From: JAENVU01 sp046598395
Lineage (GTDB): Bacteria > Actinomycetota > Acidimicrobiia > IMCC26256 > JAENVU01
Assembly (NCBI GenBank): GCA_046598395.1
Contig: JBKJIQ010000050.1
Span: 46,296 to 110,295 of the forward strand
DNA: 64,000 nucleotides
Direction of reading: 5' to 3'
This document shows positions 8,478 to 16,630 of the stretch, in pieces. The notes beneath the pieces were generated by a model. It had not been told where the DNA came from. It saw nothing but the letters and a program-made list of their open reading frames with translations, and made no database searches. Numbering within the stretch: the stretch's first letter is position 1; the number at the start of each line of letters is the position of its first letter. Position numbers and translations under genes: made by a program.

Positions 8478-9606
8478 GCATTGAGTTCCGTCCCCGTCTG
8501 CCGCAGCAGCGCGGCCCGATCAGCGAGGCGGTCATCGCCTCGCTTCGTCGTGCTCCCGGCGTCGTTCGGATTCCGAATCTCGATGGCATCGACGTACTCG
8601 GCGACGACGACGCGCAACTCGCCCTCACCTGTTGCTACGAACTCCATTACGAGTCGTTCGTCCGGGCACGATCAGCCGCCGACGAGCTGGAGCTTGTAGC
8701 CGCCCGATTCGAGAGCAAAGCGCTGGTCGCCAGCGCCGCCCTCGCGCGCGGAAGGATGCGGCTCGCCGAGGGCGATGCGGCGGGCGCGGAGCAGTCCCTC
8801 TCCGAAACGGTGCAACTCTGGAACGAGGTCGGGCCCCGTACGAGGCGGCGATCGCGCGCATGGGCCTGGCCGAGGCCCACCGTGCCAGCGGCAGCGAGCA
8901 CCGGGCCGTCTTGGAGGACCAAGCGGCCGCACGATCCTCGGATGGGATCGAAGCCGCGCGGTCGGTGGCCCCACCAGTACACGTCGAGCACCACGACGCA
9001 CTCGACCAGCAGCCCGTTGCGAGCCTCAACGTCTTTCGTCGCGAGGCGGACTACTGGTCGGTGATCTTCGAGGGACACACCGCCCACGTGCGCAACCTCA
9101 AGGGCATGCGATACCTCGCGCGGCTGCTCGCCGATCCGGACCGGGAGTACCACATGCTGGACCTCGTCGCCGCCGAGCGTGGCAGCATTGCGCAGGTAGA
9201 CAGCAGCCAAGCGGCCGACCTGCCGGGCTCGTCACTCGGCGACGCGGGCGAGATCCTCGACGCGCGAGCCAAGGACTCCTACCGTCGGCGCCTCGCCGAG
9301 ATCGACGACGACATCGACCAAGCGCGCCGCATCGGGGACGCCGAGCGGGCCGCGCAGGCCGACGCCGAGCGCGACTTCCTCGTTCAAGAGCTCGCGCGCG
9401 CGGTTGGATTGGGTGGTCGTGATCGGCGAGCCGCATCCGCGTCCGAGCGTGCTCGCGTCGCTGTGACCCGCGCGGTCCGCCAGGCGATAGCCCGGATCGG
9501 TGAGCACCATCCCCAGCTCGGCGAGCACCTCAGCCGCACGACCCGCACCGGTACGTATTGCGCCTACTGTCCCGACCCTCGCGCCCCCGCCGGATGGAGA
9601 TTTTGA
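8474..9606 (+). pseudogene. Chimeric remnant: redox-enzyme N-terminus fused to TPR regulator C-terminus, frameshifted
   Basis: Residues 1 to about 58 (DVLGDDDAQLALTCCYELHY) resemble the N-terminus of actinobacterial heme-oxygenase-like iron-containing redox enzymes. From about base 8655 the sequence switches to TPR helices (LARGRMRLAEGDAAGAEQSL) of large AAA/TPR regulators or cyclases. At about 8835 one G is missing in GGTCGGGCCCCG, and the frame moves +1 to continue PYEAAIARMGLAEAHRASGS. It then runs through the conserved C-terminal region (GMRYLARLLADPDREYHML) to the family's usual GTYCAY...RAPAGWRF end. No ATPase or cyclase domain remains. The downstream 295 bases (9607-9901) hold nothing I recognise apart from repeat copy C. 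Confidence 0.75.
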
Positions 9607-9821
9607 CATCAACCGACGGCGGCCACGATTCGACCTTGCCTGGCAGCTCCGCAACAACCCTGCTGGAAGCGGGCAGCAACTCCCAGATCGACGGATACGT
9701 GTTCGACGCGGTCGGCGAGACAGCCGCAACAAAACGACATCCGCCGCCGTCATGCCCGACAGTGCGTCCCCGAAGTTCGGTTCTCGTGGGAAGACCGTTG
9801 TCAATGTCACAACGGAGCGGG

Positions 9822-9842
9822 CCTTGTGGGATCTCTTTCGAA
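9822..9842 (+). repeat. 21-bp repeat, copy C
   Basis: Third copy of the 21-base repeat with one mismatch (TCT for TCG). It is 59 bases upstream of the intact DUF433 gene, with the whole interval homologous to 5103-5182. Confidence 0.8.
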
Positions 9843-9901
9843 CCCCCAGCGGGTGATCGAACTCGATCTCAACGGGTTGGACCTGGTGGCAGACTGTTGG
9901 T

Positions 9902-10147
9902 ATGACCGCGAATGAGGCGCTCCTAGCTCGGATCGTCGTGGACCCGACGATCTGTTTCGGGAAGCCGACGATCAAGGGGCATCGGATCTGGGTGTCCTTG
10001 ATCCTCGACCTCCTCGCTGCGGGCTCGTCCGTCGGTGAAGTGATCCGGGAGTACCCGCAGCTCACGGAGGATGACGTTCGGGCATGCATCGCCTACGGCG
10101 CGCGGCTCGCCGACGGTCGGTTTGTTGACCTCGACGACGTCGCGTGA
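9902..10147 (+). CDS. DUF433-family antitoxin
   Basis: Protein of 81 aa with the compact DUF433 helix-turn-helix-like fold (GKPTIKGHRIWVSLI, LAAGSSVGEVIREYPQLTED, VRACIAYGARLA). DUF433 proteins are common antitoxin partners of DUF5615 PIN-like proteins. The TGA overlaps the GTG of the downstream gene (10144-10147), giving tight coupling. A second, deleted copy is at 5183. Confidence 0.85.
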   Translation: MTANEALLARIVVDPTICFGKPTIKGHRIWVSLILDLLAAGSSVGEVIREYPQLTEDDVRACIAYGARLADGRFVDLDDVA

Positions 10148-10518
10148 GGTTCAAGCTCGACGAGAACCTCGGAGCGACGGTTACCCGCCAACTTCGCGAC
10201 GCGGGCTATGACGTCGCCACGGTCGTTGAACAGGCTCTCACCGGAGCATCGGACCAGCGCGTCTGGCAGGTGTGCGCGTCCGAGGCACGCGCACTCGTCA
10301 CGCTCGACCTCGACTTCGCAGATCCGTTCCACTTCGATCCGAGGCCGTCCGCGGGCACAGCCGTACTCCGGTTGCCAAAGCGTCCAACACCGGATGACAT
10401 CGCGGCGGTCGTCGCCGTGCTCATCACCGCGCTGCGATCGCACCCGATCGAAGGTCAGCTCTGGATTGTGCAGCTGACCGGCGTACGTCGATATCTACCG
10501 CCAGAGGACGGCGGTTGA
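10144..10518 (+). CDS. DUF5615 PIN-like toxin
   Basis: Protein of 124 aa. MRFKLDENLGATVTRQLRDAGYDV is the usual N-terminus of the DUF5615/Mut7-C PIN-like family, with the DEN acidic residue. ARALVTLDLDFADP carries the second acidic cluster. It is presumed to be a ribonuclease toxin paired with the upstream DUF433 protein, with which it overlaps by four bases. Confidence 0.82.
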   Translation: MRFKLDENLGATVTRQLRDAGYDVATVVEQALTGASDQRVWQVCASEARALVTLDLDFADPFHFDPRPSAGTAVLRLPKRPTPDDIAAVVAVLITALRSHPIEGQLWIVQLTGVRRYLPPEDGG

Positions 10519-10769
10519 CGGAAACCGGCGTGTGGCTTTCGACCGCGAGGAATCCGACCCTTGTGCGTGTCGACGCGGCTCTGGCCTCGGAGCTAGCGGA
10601 GGTCATGACAACGTCTGCAGAACTCACATCGATGGTGGCGGACTCTTCTGGGACTTGGGCTCTGCGTTTCGACGATGGGGTCCTGGAACAGCGAGACCAA
10701 CGTGGGCGTCCCCTTCGAATGATTGAGGTTGGCACGTATGCGGTTGCTCGACTCGGTGCGTCCGGCTAG
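10515..10769 (+). CDS. Small hypothetical protein downstream of DUF433-DUF5615
   Basis: Open frame of 84 aa whose TTG start overlaps the toxin TGA (TTGA at 10515-10518), the same overlap style as the two genes before it. No known domain is visible; the composition is ordinary, with a beta-rich middle (TWALRFDDGVLEQRD). The evidence is positional only, and this could be a chance frame. Confidence 0.4.
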   Translation: MTETGVWLSTARNPTLVRVDAALASELAEVMTTSAELTSMVADSSGTWALRFDDGVLEQRDQRGRPLRMIEVGTYAVARLGASG

Positions 10770-10819
10770 AGATACCCGCGGGCCGTTCTCAAGATGCAGA
10801 CGGCGAAGGGATGGGGCAC

Positions 10820-12295
10820 ATGGCAACAGCACCGGCCGGCTGGTACGCGGATCCGAACGATGCGTCCCAGCTGCGCTATTGGGACGGCTCGGTCTGGACG
10901 GATCACTTCGCACCCGCCCAGCAGCCCGACGTGCTGGCTCCGGCTCCTGCACCTGCCGTTGCACCCGACCCATCGCCAATTGTGGCAACAGCGACTGCTG
11001 AGCGTGACGTGCTCATCCCGAGCGCAGTTCTAGAGAAGCCGAAGGGTGGGCTGTTTGGGGGCAAGAAGGCCTTGGAGGAAGAAAACACCGAACTCCGTTC
11101 TGCGTTGGCATCGCTCGGCGCGACGGAACGCGAGCAGATTCGAGCCGATATCGCGCGGCTCTTGGTCGAACGGGACCAGCTCGTCGCTCGAAGCGCGGCC
11201 GAGCGGCAACAAGCCGAGGGTGAACTCGTAGAACTGCGGGCGGAGGTCATCGAGGTTCGAGAGCTGGTCATGCTCCAGGAGGTCGGCATCTACGAGTACC
11301 GGCATCCGCTGGATTCGTCGCTCGACTACAAGGACCAGCTGTCGGGCCTGCAAGGAAGAATCAAGCTGATGGCCCGCGAGGGCATGGCAGTCCACGGGGC
11401 CACGAACTGGACGGTCAACGGTTCGGAGAAGGAAGGCACCCGGATGGTGCGCGACTTCTCCAAGCTGATGCTGCGCGCATACAACAACGAAGCGGACAAC
11501 GCGGTACGGAGCATGAAGCCCTACGCGCTGGACTCGGCAGTAGGGCGACTCGACAAGGCACGACAGACGATCTCCAAGCTCGGCAAGACCATGAGCATTG
11601 AGGTCACCGAGCAGTACCACCGGGCCCGGGTAGAGGAGTTGGAGCTGACCGCCGACTACGTCGCCAAGGTCGCCGAAGAGAAGGAACGCAACCGCGACGA
11701 ACGCGCTCGCCTCCGTGAGGACGAGCAGGCCCGGCGCGAGTACGAGCGTGAGAAGGCGCGGCTGGAGAAGGAAGCCGCCCACTACGCCTCGGCGCTGGCC
11801 GCGCTCCAAGCCAAGGGTGACCACGCCGGTGCGGCAGATACCGAAGCGAAGTTGGCGGAGATCCAGGCTGCCATCGAAGGGGTCGACCAACGGTCCGCGA
11901 ACACTCGCGCGGGCTACGTCTACATCATCTCGAACATCGGCGCGTTCGGTGAGCGGATGGTGAAGATCGGGATGACCAGGCGGCTCGAACCGATGGACCG
12001 CGTTCGGGAACTCGGCGATGCTTCCGTACCGTTCCGCTACGACGTACACGCACTTGTGTTCAGCGACGATGCCGTTGGCCTCGAAGGAAACCTCCATGAG
12101 GCACTGAGCCACAAGCGCGTGAACATCGTCAACCGACACCGGGAGTTCTTCTACGTCACGCCGGTTGAGGTGCGTGAGGTGTTGACCCAGTTCCAGGGGA
12201 ACCTGCTGAGCTTCGAAGAGTTTCCTGAGGCACTCGAATGGCGTCAGAGCGAGAACATGCGAGGGGACGGTCAGCCCACCGATCCGTCAAGCTGA
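10820..12295 (+). CDS. DUF2510-coiled coil-DUF4041-T5orf172 (GIY-YIG) protein
   Basis: Protein of 491 aa built from an N-terminal DUF2510 motif (AGWYADPNDASQLRYWDG, residues 4-21) and a Pro/Ala linker. A long coiled coil and DUF4041-type region follow (about 75-360; GIYEYRHPLDSSLDYKDQL, long EKERNRDERARLREDEQ helices). The C-terminal T5orf172/GIY-YIG nuclease domain (about 360-465) starts at YVYIISN, with KIGMTRRLEPMDRVREL and a catalytic-type Glu in LEGNLHEAL. DUF4041/T5orf172 proteins occur in phages and in presumed phage-defence contexts. The ATG at 10820 is preferred over 10811 because AAGGG lies nine bases upstream. It sits next to tRNA-Ser(GGA). Confidence 0.85.
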   Translation: MATAPAGWYADPNDASQLRYWDGSVWTDHFAPAQQPDVLAPAPAPAVAPDPSPIVATATAERDVLIPSAVLEKPKGGLFGGKKALEEENTELRSALASLGATEREQIRADIARLLVERDQLVARSAAERQQAEGELVELRAEVIEVRELVMLQEVGIYEYRHPLDSSLDYKDQLSGLQGRIKLMAREGMAVHGATNWTVNGSEKEGTRMVRDFSKLMLRAYNNEADNAVRSMKPYALDSAVGRLDKARQTISKLGKTMSIEVTEQYHRARVEELELTADYVAKVAEEKERNRDERARLREDEQARREYEREKARLEKEAAHYASALAALQAKGDHAGAADTEAKLAEIQAAIEGVDQRSANTRAGYVYIISNIGAFGERMVKIGMTRRLEPMDRVRELGDASVPFRYDVHALVFSDDAVGLEGNLHEALSHKRVNIVNRHREFFYVTPVEVREVLTQFQGNLLSFEEFPEALEWRQSENMRGDGQPTDPSS

Positions 12296-12367
12296 GTAAC
12301 AAACGGGGCACGCAGGCGCGCTTGAGCCTTGTTCGTCGAGGCCCCCGTTCAAGACCGCAGAAATTTG

Positions 12368-12452
12368 CGGAGGGAGAGGGATTCGAACCCTCGGTGAGTT
12401 TCCCCACACACGCTTTCCAAGCGTGCCGATTCGGCCGCTCTCGCACCCCTCC
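12368..12452 (-). tRNA. tRNA-Ser (anticodon GGA)
   Basis: Type II tRNA of 85 nt with acceptor GGAGGGG / TCCCTCC, a long variable arm, a TTCGAAT T-loop and a TTGGAAA anticodon loop giving GGA. The discriminator is G; CCA is not encoded. Its 3' end faces the accessory region at 4-12 kb. Confidence 0.95.
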
Positions 12453-12514
12453 GGGCGCCTCGCGAACGAGACGTCGAGCCGATGATGGTAGTTGCATGCC
12501 CCCTGCTACCCTGC

Positions 12515-12744
12515 TCCGGCGGACCGTGCTAGGTGGGGAGTCTGTGGTGCCCTGTACCCCAAATCCACATGTGGGGGGCTGAATCCCCGCCCAAGGCTCG
12601 AGCCGGAATGGGAAAGGCGACTCGCACGCAGCGTCGAGGGCCGGGTCCTGCGCAACGAGATCTCGTGAACCGAGTCAGATCCGGAAGGAAGCAGCTCTCA
12701 GCGGGCCCTCTCGTGTGCCGCAGGGTTGCCTGGTCTGAGCCGGC
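12515..12744 (+). ncRNA. ffs: Signal recognition particle RNA (long form)
   Basis: The SRP core motif GTCAGATCCGGAAGGAAGCA is at about 12673-12692. The 5' region GTGCTAGGTGGGGAG and CCTGTACCCCAAATCC match the Alu-domain sequence of long gram-positive SRP RNAs. The terminal helix can be closed by CCGGC (12516-12520) with GCCGG (12739-12743). It partners Ffh in co-translational targeting. Ends are estimated from the pairing. Confidence 0.9.
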
Positions 12745-12869
12745 GACGGGACCCGCGTCTCATTGCGTCTTGTCGACGGCGGGTGCACGGTCCGCACTCG
12801 TGCCCCACCGCGTGTTCTCGGGCGGAGCATCCGCGGTCTCTGCGGGGCGCGTCGGTACCATCTCGAACT

Positions 12870-13688
12870 GTGGCGGAGGGAGCCGGAAACGGCGTTGTTG
12901 CGCGCGGTTTCACGCGCTCGGGGCCGGCCACCACGGCTCGCGCGGGTGCTCCCATTCGGTTGGCCGTCGCGGTGGTGTTCGGACTTGCAATCGTGAGTGT
13001 TCTGTCGTTCTCCACGCCCGGTGGTGCTCGGGTGTTGACGCCGACCTCGGTGCGCACCGCCGTGCTCTCCGCGGATGGCACGGACACCTATGCACTCGCG
13101 ACGCCAAACAGTTCGGTCCGCGCGATTGCACCTGTGAGTAACACCGGCGGGAACCTGCGGACGGTCTTCTGGCCATCCGACGCGCCTGCGCAGCCGGATG
13201 AGTTGACGTGTGCCACCTGGACTGGGGCGCCGAGCGATCGAACCCAGCAGGGTGCGGCGTTGCGGGTGTCCACGTCGCCCACCGGCGCGGTCCGTGCCGT
13301 CACGGTCACGAAGAATGTCTATTTGGACCCGACCGGCGTCTTCAATGTTCACATCTGGAACGAAGCGACGAACACCATCGAGTGGATCACAAACGTGGAC
13401 CTCCGGCCGACGTTTTCGCAGCCGACACTTCCTGGCGTGACGCCTGCGGCCCGTCCACTGCCGTGGCGGTTGTGCGCTCGCGTCGCGGCCATGACCTTGG
13501 AGTTCAAGGCATGGCGGACCGAGGAATCCGAACCCGCATGGGGTGATCCGGCCCACGGAGCCACGGTCCAGCTCCCCGAGAATGCGCCACGTGTGGGATA
13601 CGCCGGTTGGTATGTCGGTCATCTCCAACCGGGGACCGCCGCATCGTTCACCGAGCTCGAGAGCGCGCCGTACGTGCCTGCTCGATAG
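12870..13688 (+). CDS. Exported hypothetical protein
   Basis: Protein of 272 aa with a single hydrophobic segment (LAVAVVFGLAIVSVLSF, about 30-46) that is a signal peptide or anchor. A beta-rich extracytoplasmic domain follows, with one Cys pair candidate (LTCATW and RLCARV). I recognise no family. The frame is open back into the SRP RNA; the GTG at 12870 is chosen because a TACCAT -10 box (12856-12861) sits eight bases upstream. It lies between the SRP RNA and dnaX on the same strand. Confidence 0.65.
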   Translation: MAEGAGNGVVARGFTRSGPATTARAGAPIRLAVAVVFGLAIVSVLSFSTPGGARVLTPTSVRTAVLSADGTDTYALATPNSSVRAIAPVSNTGGNLRTVFWPSDAPAQPDELTCATWTGAPSDRTQQGAALRVSTSPTGAVRAVTVTKNVYLDPTGVFNVHIWNEATNTIEWITNVDLRPTFSQPTLPGVTPAARPLPWRLCARVAAMTLEFKAWRTEESEPAWGDPAHGATVQLPENAPRVGYAGWYVGHLQPGTAASFTELESAPYVPAR

Positions 13689-13699
13689 GGTCGGGCTCG

Positions 13700-15637
13700 A
13701 TGTCATTCCAAGCCCTCTATCGCAAGTACCGCCCCCAACGGTTTGAGGAGCTGGTCGGCCAGGATCACATCACCACCGCGTTGCGCAACGCGGTACGGGA
13801 TGGTCGTGTCGGCCATGCGTATCTCTTCTCGGGGCCAAGAGGCAATGGCAAGACCACCACGGCGAGAATCCTCGCCAAGGCACTGAACTGCTTAGACCTG
13901 GAAGCCGACGGCGAGCCCTGCGGCGCGTGTGAGAACTGCGTCTCGATCGCGGCCGGGACCTTCGGTGACCTGATCGAGATGGACGCAGCCTCGCAACGCG
14001 GTGTGGACGAAGCCCGCGATCTGGTCTCGCGGATCAGCCTCGGGCTCGGCGCAACATCGAAGCGCAAGGTGTACCTCCTCGACGAGGTGCACATGCTCAC
14101 GACCGCAGCCTCGAACACGTTGCTGAAGACGATCGAGGAACCGCCTGCTCATGTGGTGTTCATCCTCGCCACGACCGAGCCGGAAAAGGTGCTGGCGACC
14201 ATCCGGTCGCGGACCCAACACTTCGAGTTCAAGTACCTCACCGTCGACGAGTTGAGCGGACTGCTCGCGTCGGTCTTGGGTGACGAAGGTGTGGTCTTCG
14301 AACCCGACGCCCTCGCGATTCTGGCGCGCGCCGCCGGTGGTTCGGCGCGCGACGCCGAGTCGTTGCTCGACCTCGTGCTGGCCACGGGTGAATCGGTCAC
14401 AGTGGCCGCCGTCGAGTCGGCACTCGGCGGAGCACCGTTCGAACTGCGCATGGCGATCCTCGATGCCATCGCGGCCGAAGACGTTGCGGGTGTGCTCTTG
14501 GGTGTGGCGGCGCTGCTTGATGCCGCCCATGACCCGCGTCGGATTGCCGAGGGTCTGCTGCGCGCCTTGCGCGATGCCTTCGTGAGTGTTGCCGCAAGCG
14601 GCCGGGTCGAGATCGACGAGCCCGAAGAAACGCAGGTCCGCCTACGCGCGGTGGGCGAGACCATGGGGAATGCGGCGCTCGTGCGCGCGTTGGAGACGTT
14701 GGGCCAAGCCGTGGTGGACATGCGCGGCACCGATGCCGCGGATCCGAGACTGGTGTTGGAGATCGCGTTGGTGCGACTCGCGCGACGCGAGACCGCGAAC
14801 GCAGTGGCGTCACTCACTGATCGAGTCGAGCGGCTCGAAGCTCGTCTGGGCGATGGTGCAGTGGGCGGAGTCTCCGCGCCCCCCACAACTCCGGCGGCTC
14901 CTCGCGCGAGCAGCCCGTCGCGGTCTGCGCGTCCGTCGGCGTCGCGGGCCGAGCGTCCGGAGGCCGCGCCCCCATCGGCCGGGCCTGCACCGGCCAACCC
15001 CACCGCGGCCGAGGAAGCGGCGACACCAAGGGTGAAGCCCCCGGCACTGGGAGCGCTGCGCCGGGCCAAGGCAGAAGCCGCCGGTTCCGAGCCGGCACCG
15101 CCCACGCCCACCCCGCCGGATCCCAAATCGCCAGCTCCTGGGAAGGCATCCCGCTCCGGCGACGGAGCGGAGGCGGTCGGCGAGATCACCTTCGCCCTCG
15201 ACGACGTGATTGTGGCGTGGGCCGCGGTGATCGAGAGCCTGCCGCGCTCGCTCCAGGCCGGGATCATGGAAGCGCAACCGGTGCGGGTCGATGGCAACGT
15301 GATCGTCTTCGGTGTGGCGCGGACCCATATCGACACCGTGAAGCCCAAGTTCCAAAAGGATGCCCACTCGATCCGCGAAGCGTTCATTCGCGAACTCGGA
15401 ACCGCGCCCCGGTTCATGTTCACCGCGCATGAGTGGGCGCCCGGCGACGAACCCCCGCATCGCCGTCACGACGGATCCGAACCGGAACCAACGCCCCTCG
15501 AGGTTGAACCCGTGGAGTTTCTCGAACCCCATGAGATGGTTGACGCGCCGATCACCGAGGGTGCAGCAGTAGATTCGGTGTCCCGTCTCACGGACGCGTT
15601 CGGCGCGACCGTGGTGGAAGAACAGCCGAAGTCTTAG
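13700..15637 (+). CDS. dnaX: DNA polymerase III subunit gamma/tau
   Basis: Clamp-loader ATPase of 645 aa. It starts MSFQALYRKYRPQRFEELVG, with Walker A GPRGNGKTTTA (about 45-55), a four-Cys zinc module (C..., CGACENC), Walker B YLLDEVHML (about 120) and sensor/SRC region RSRTQHFEF. Domain III follows, then a Pro/Ala-rich linker (about 420-530) and a tau-like C-terminal domain. The ATG at 13700 has a TAGGGT box eight bases upstream. It is followed by ybaB and recR, a widely conserved trio. Confidence 0.96.
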   Translation: MSFQALYRKYRPQRFEELVGQDHITTALRNAVRDGRVGHAYLFSGPRGNGKTTTARILAKALNCLDLEADGEPCGACENCVSIAAGTFGDLIEMDAASQRGVDEARDLVSRISLGLGATSKRKVYLLDEVHMLTTAASNTLLKTIEEPPAHVVFILATTEPEKVLATIRSRTQHFEFKYLTVDELSGLLASVLGDEGVVFEPDALAILARAAGGSARDAESLLDLVLATGESVTVAAVESALGGAPFELRMAILDAIAAEDVAGVLLGVAALLDAAHDPRRIAEGLLRALRDAFVSVAASGRVEIDEPEETQVRLRAVGETMGNAALVRALETLGQAVVDMRGTDAADPRLVLEIALVRLARRETANAVASLTDRVERLEARLGDGAVGGVSAPPTTPAAPRASSPSRSARPSASRAERPEAAPPSAGPAPANPTAAEEAATPRVKPPALGALRRAKAEAAGSEPAPPTPTPPDPKSPAPGKASRSGDGAEAVGEITFALDDVIVAWAAVIESLPRSLQAGIMEAQPVRVDGNVIVFGVARTHIDTVKPKFQKDAHSIREAFIRELGTAPRFMFTAHEWAPGDEPPHRRHDGSEPEPTPLEVEPVEFLEPHEMVDAPITEGAAVDSVSRLTDAFGATVVEEQPKS

Positions 15638-15645
15638 GGAGTCCC

Positions 15646-15975
15646 GTGACCAAATCGAAGCCTCCGATGAACAACATGATGCGCCAGGTCCAGCAGATGC
15701 AGGAGGACATGTTCGCCGCGCAGGCTGCGCTGGCCGAGACGCAAGTGGAAGGCAGCGCCGGCGGTGGGATGGTGAAGGCCACCGTCACCGGTACGGGTGA
15801 TCTCATCTCCATCACCCTGGCCCCGGATGTCGTGGACCCCGACGACATCGAGATGTTGCAGGATCTCGTGGTGGCCGCGGTCGCGGATGCGAATCGCGCC
15901 GCGCAGGCGTTGCAGTCCGAGCGCATGGGCGGCGTCACCGGCGGTATGGACTTGAGCGCGTTCGGCCTTGGCTAG
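15646..15975 (+). CDS. ybaB: YbaB/EbfC nucleoid-associated protein
   Basis: DNA-binding dimer of 109 aa. It has the typical long N-terminal helix (NMMRQVQQMQEDMFAAQAAL), a central strand region with VKATVTGTGDLISI, DVVDPDDIEMLQDLV, and a Met/Gly-rich tail. The GTG start is 8 bases after the dnaX stop, and the gene sits between dnaX and recR as in most bacteria. Confidence 0.93.
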   Translation: MTKSKPPMNNMMRQVQQMQEDMFAAQAALAETQVEGSAGGGMVKATVTGTGDLISITLAPDVVDPDDIEMLQDLVVAAVADANRAAQALQSERMGGVTGGMDLSAFGLG

Positions 15976-15993
15976 ACCCGAGCGGCTCACGCG

Positions 15994-16602
15994 ATGACAT
16001 CGGTCTACGCGGGCCCCGTCCAACGTCTGATCGACGAACTCGGCCGTCTCCCCGGAATCGGTCCCAAGTCGGCCCAGCGCGTGGCGTTCTATCTGCTGCG
16101 CGTGGCGCCCGAAGACGCGCGGCGTCTGGCCGCGTCCATCGTCGAGGTCAAAGAAAAGATCTCGTGGTGTCGGCGGTGCTTCAACATCGCCGAAGGTGAG
16201 CTGTGTCAGTTCTGCCTCGACGATCGCCGCGACCGCACCGTGATCTGTGTGGTGGAAGAACCGCGCGACATCGTCGCGGTGGAGCGGACCCAAGAGTTCC
16301 GTGGCTCGTATCACGTGCTCCAGGGCACGATCTCTCCAATCGAAGGGATCGGGCCCGACCAGTTACGGATCAAGGAGCTGCTGAGCAGGCTCAGCCCCGA
16401 TGGGGTCACCGAGGTGATCCTGGCCACGAACCCGAACACCGATGGCGAGGTCACCGCGATGTACCTGGCGCGGGCGTTGAGTGACAGTGGAGTTCGGGTG
16501 ACGAGGATCGCGAGCGGACTCCCCGTGGGTGGTGACCTCGAGTACGCGGATGAGGTCACCCTCGGCCGTGCGCTGGAAGGCCGACGGCTTCTGGAGCCCT
16601 GA
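15994..16602 (+). CDS. recR: Recombination mediator RecR
   Basis: Protein of 202 aa of the RecFOR pathway. An N-terminal HhH motif (LPGIGPKSAQRVAFYLL), a four-Cys zinc finger (CRRCFNIAEGELCQFC, about 56-71), a Toprim domain (ICVVEEPRDIVAVE, about 80-93) and the C-terminal Walker-B-like segment are all present. It is third in the dnaX-ybaB-recR unit and converges on metX, 28 bases apart. Confidence 0.95.
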   Translation: MTSVYAGPVQRLIDELGRLPGIGPKSAQRVAFYLLRVAPEDARRLAASIVEVKEKISWCRRCFNIAEGELCQFCLDDRRDRTVICVVEEPRDIVAVERTQEFRGSYHVLQGTISPIEGIGPDQLRIKELLSRLSPDGVTEVILATNPNTDGEVTAMYLARALSDSGVRVTRIASGLPVGGDLEYADEVTLGRALEGRRLLEP

Positions 16603-16630
16603 GCCCTCGAGTGATTCCGCGCGTCGGGAT

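Noticed and set aside
2120..12452. The two tRNA-Ser genes as att sites bounding an island
   Set aside because: Their 3' ends are similar only as expected for two tRNA-Ser species; no exact duplicated 3' fragment or integrase is visible, so only the general island-like content is claimed.
13607..13699. Longer dnaX start (676 aa)
   Set aside because: The extra 31 residues overlap the preceding gene and lack similarity; the -10 box and conserved N-terminus fix the start at 13700.
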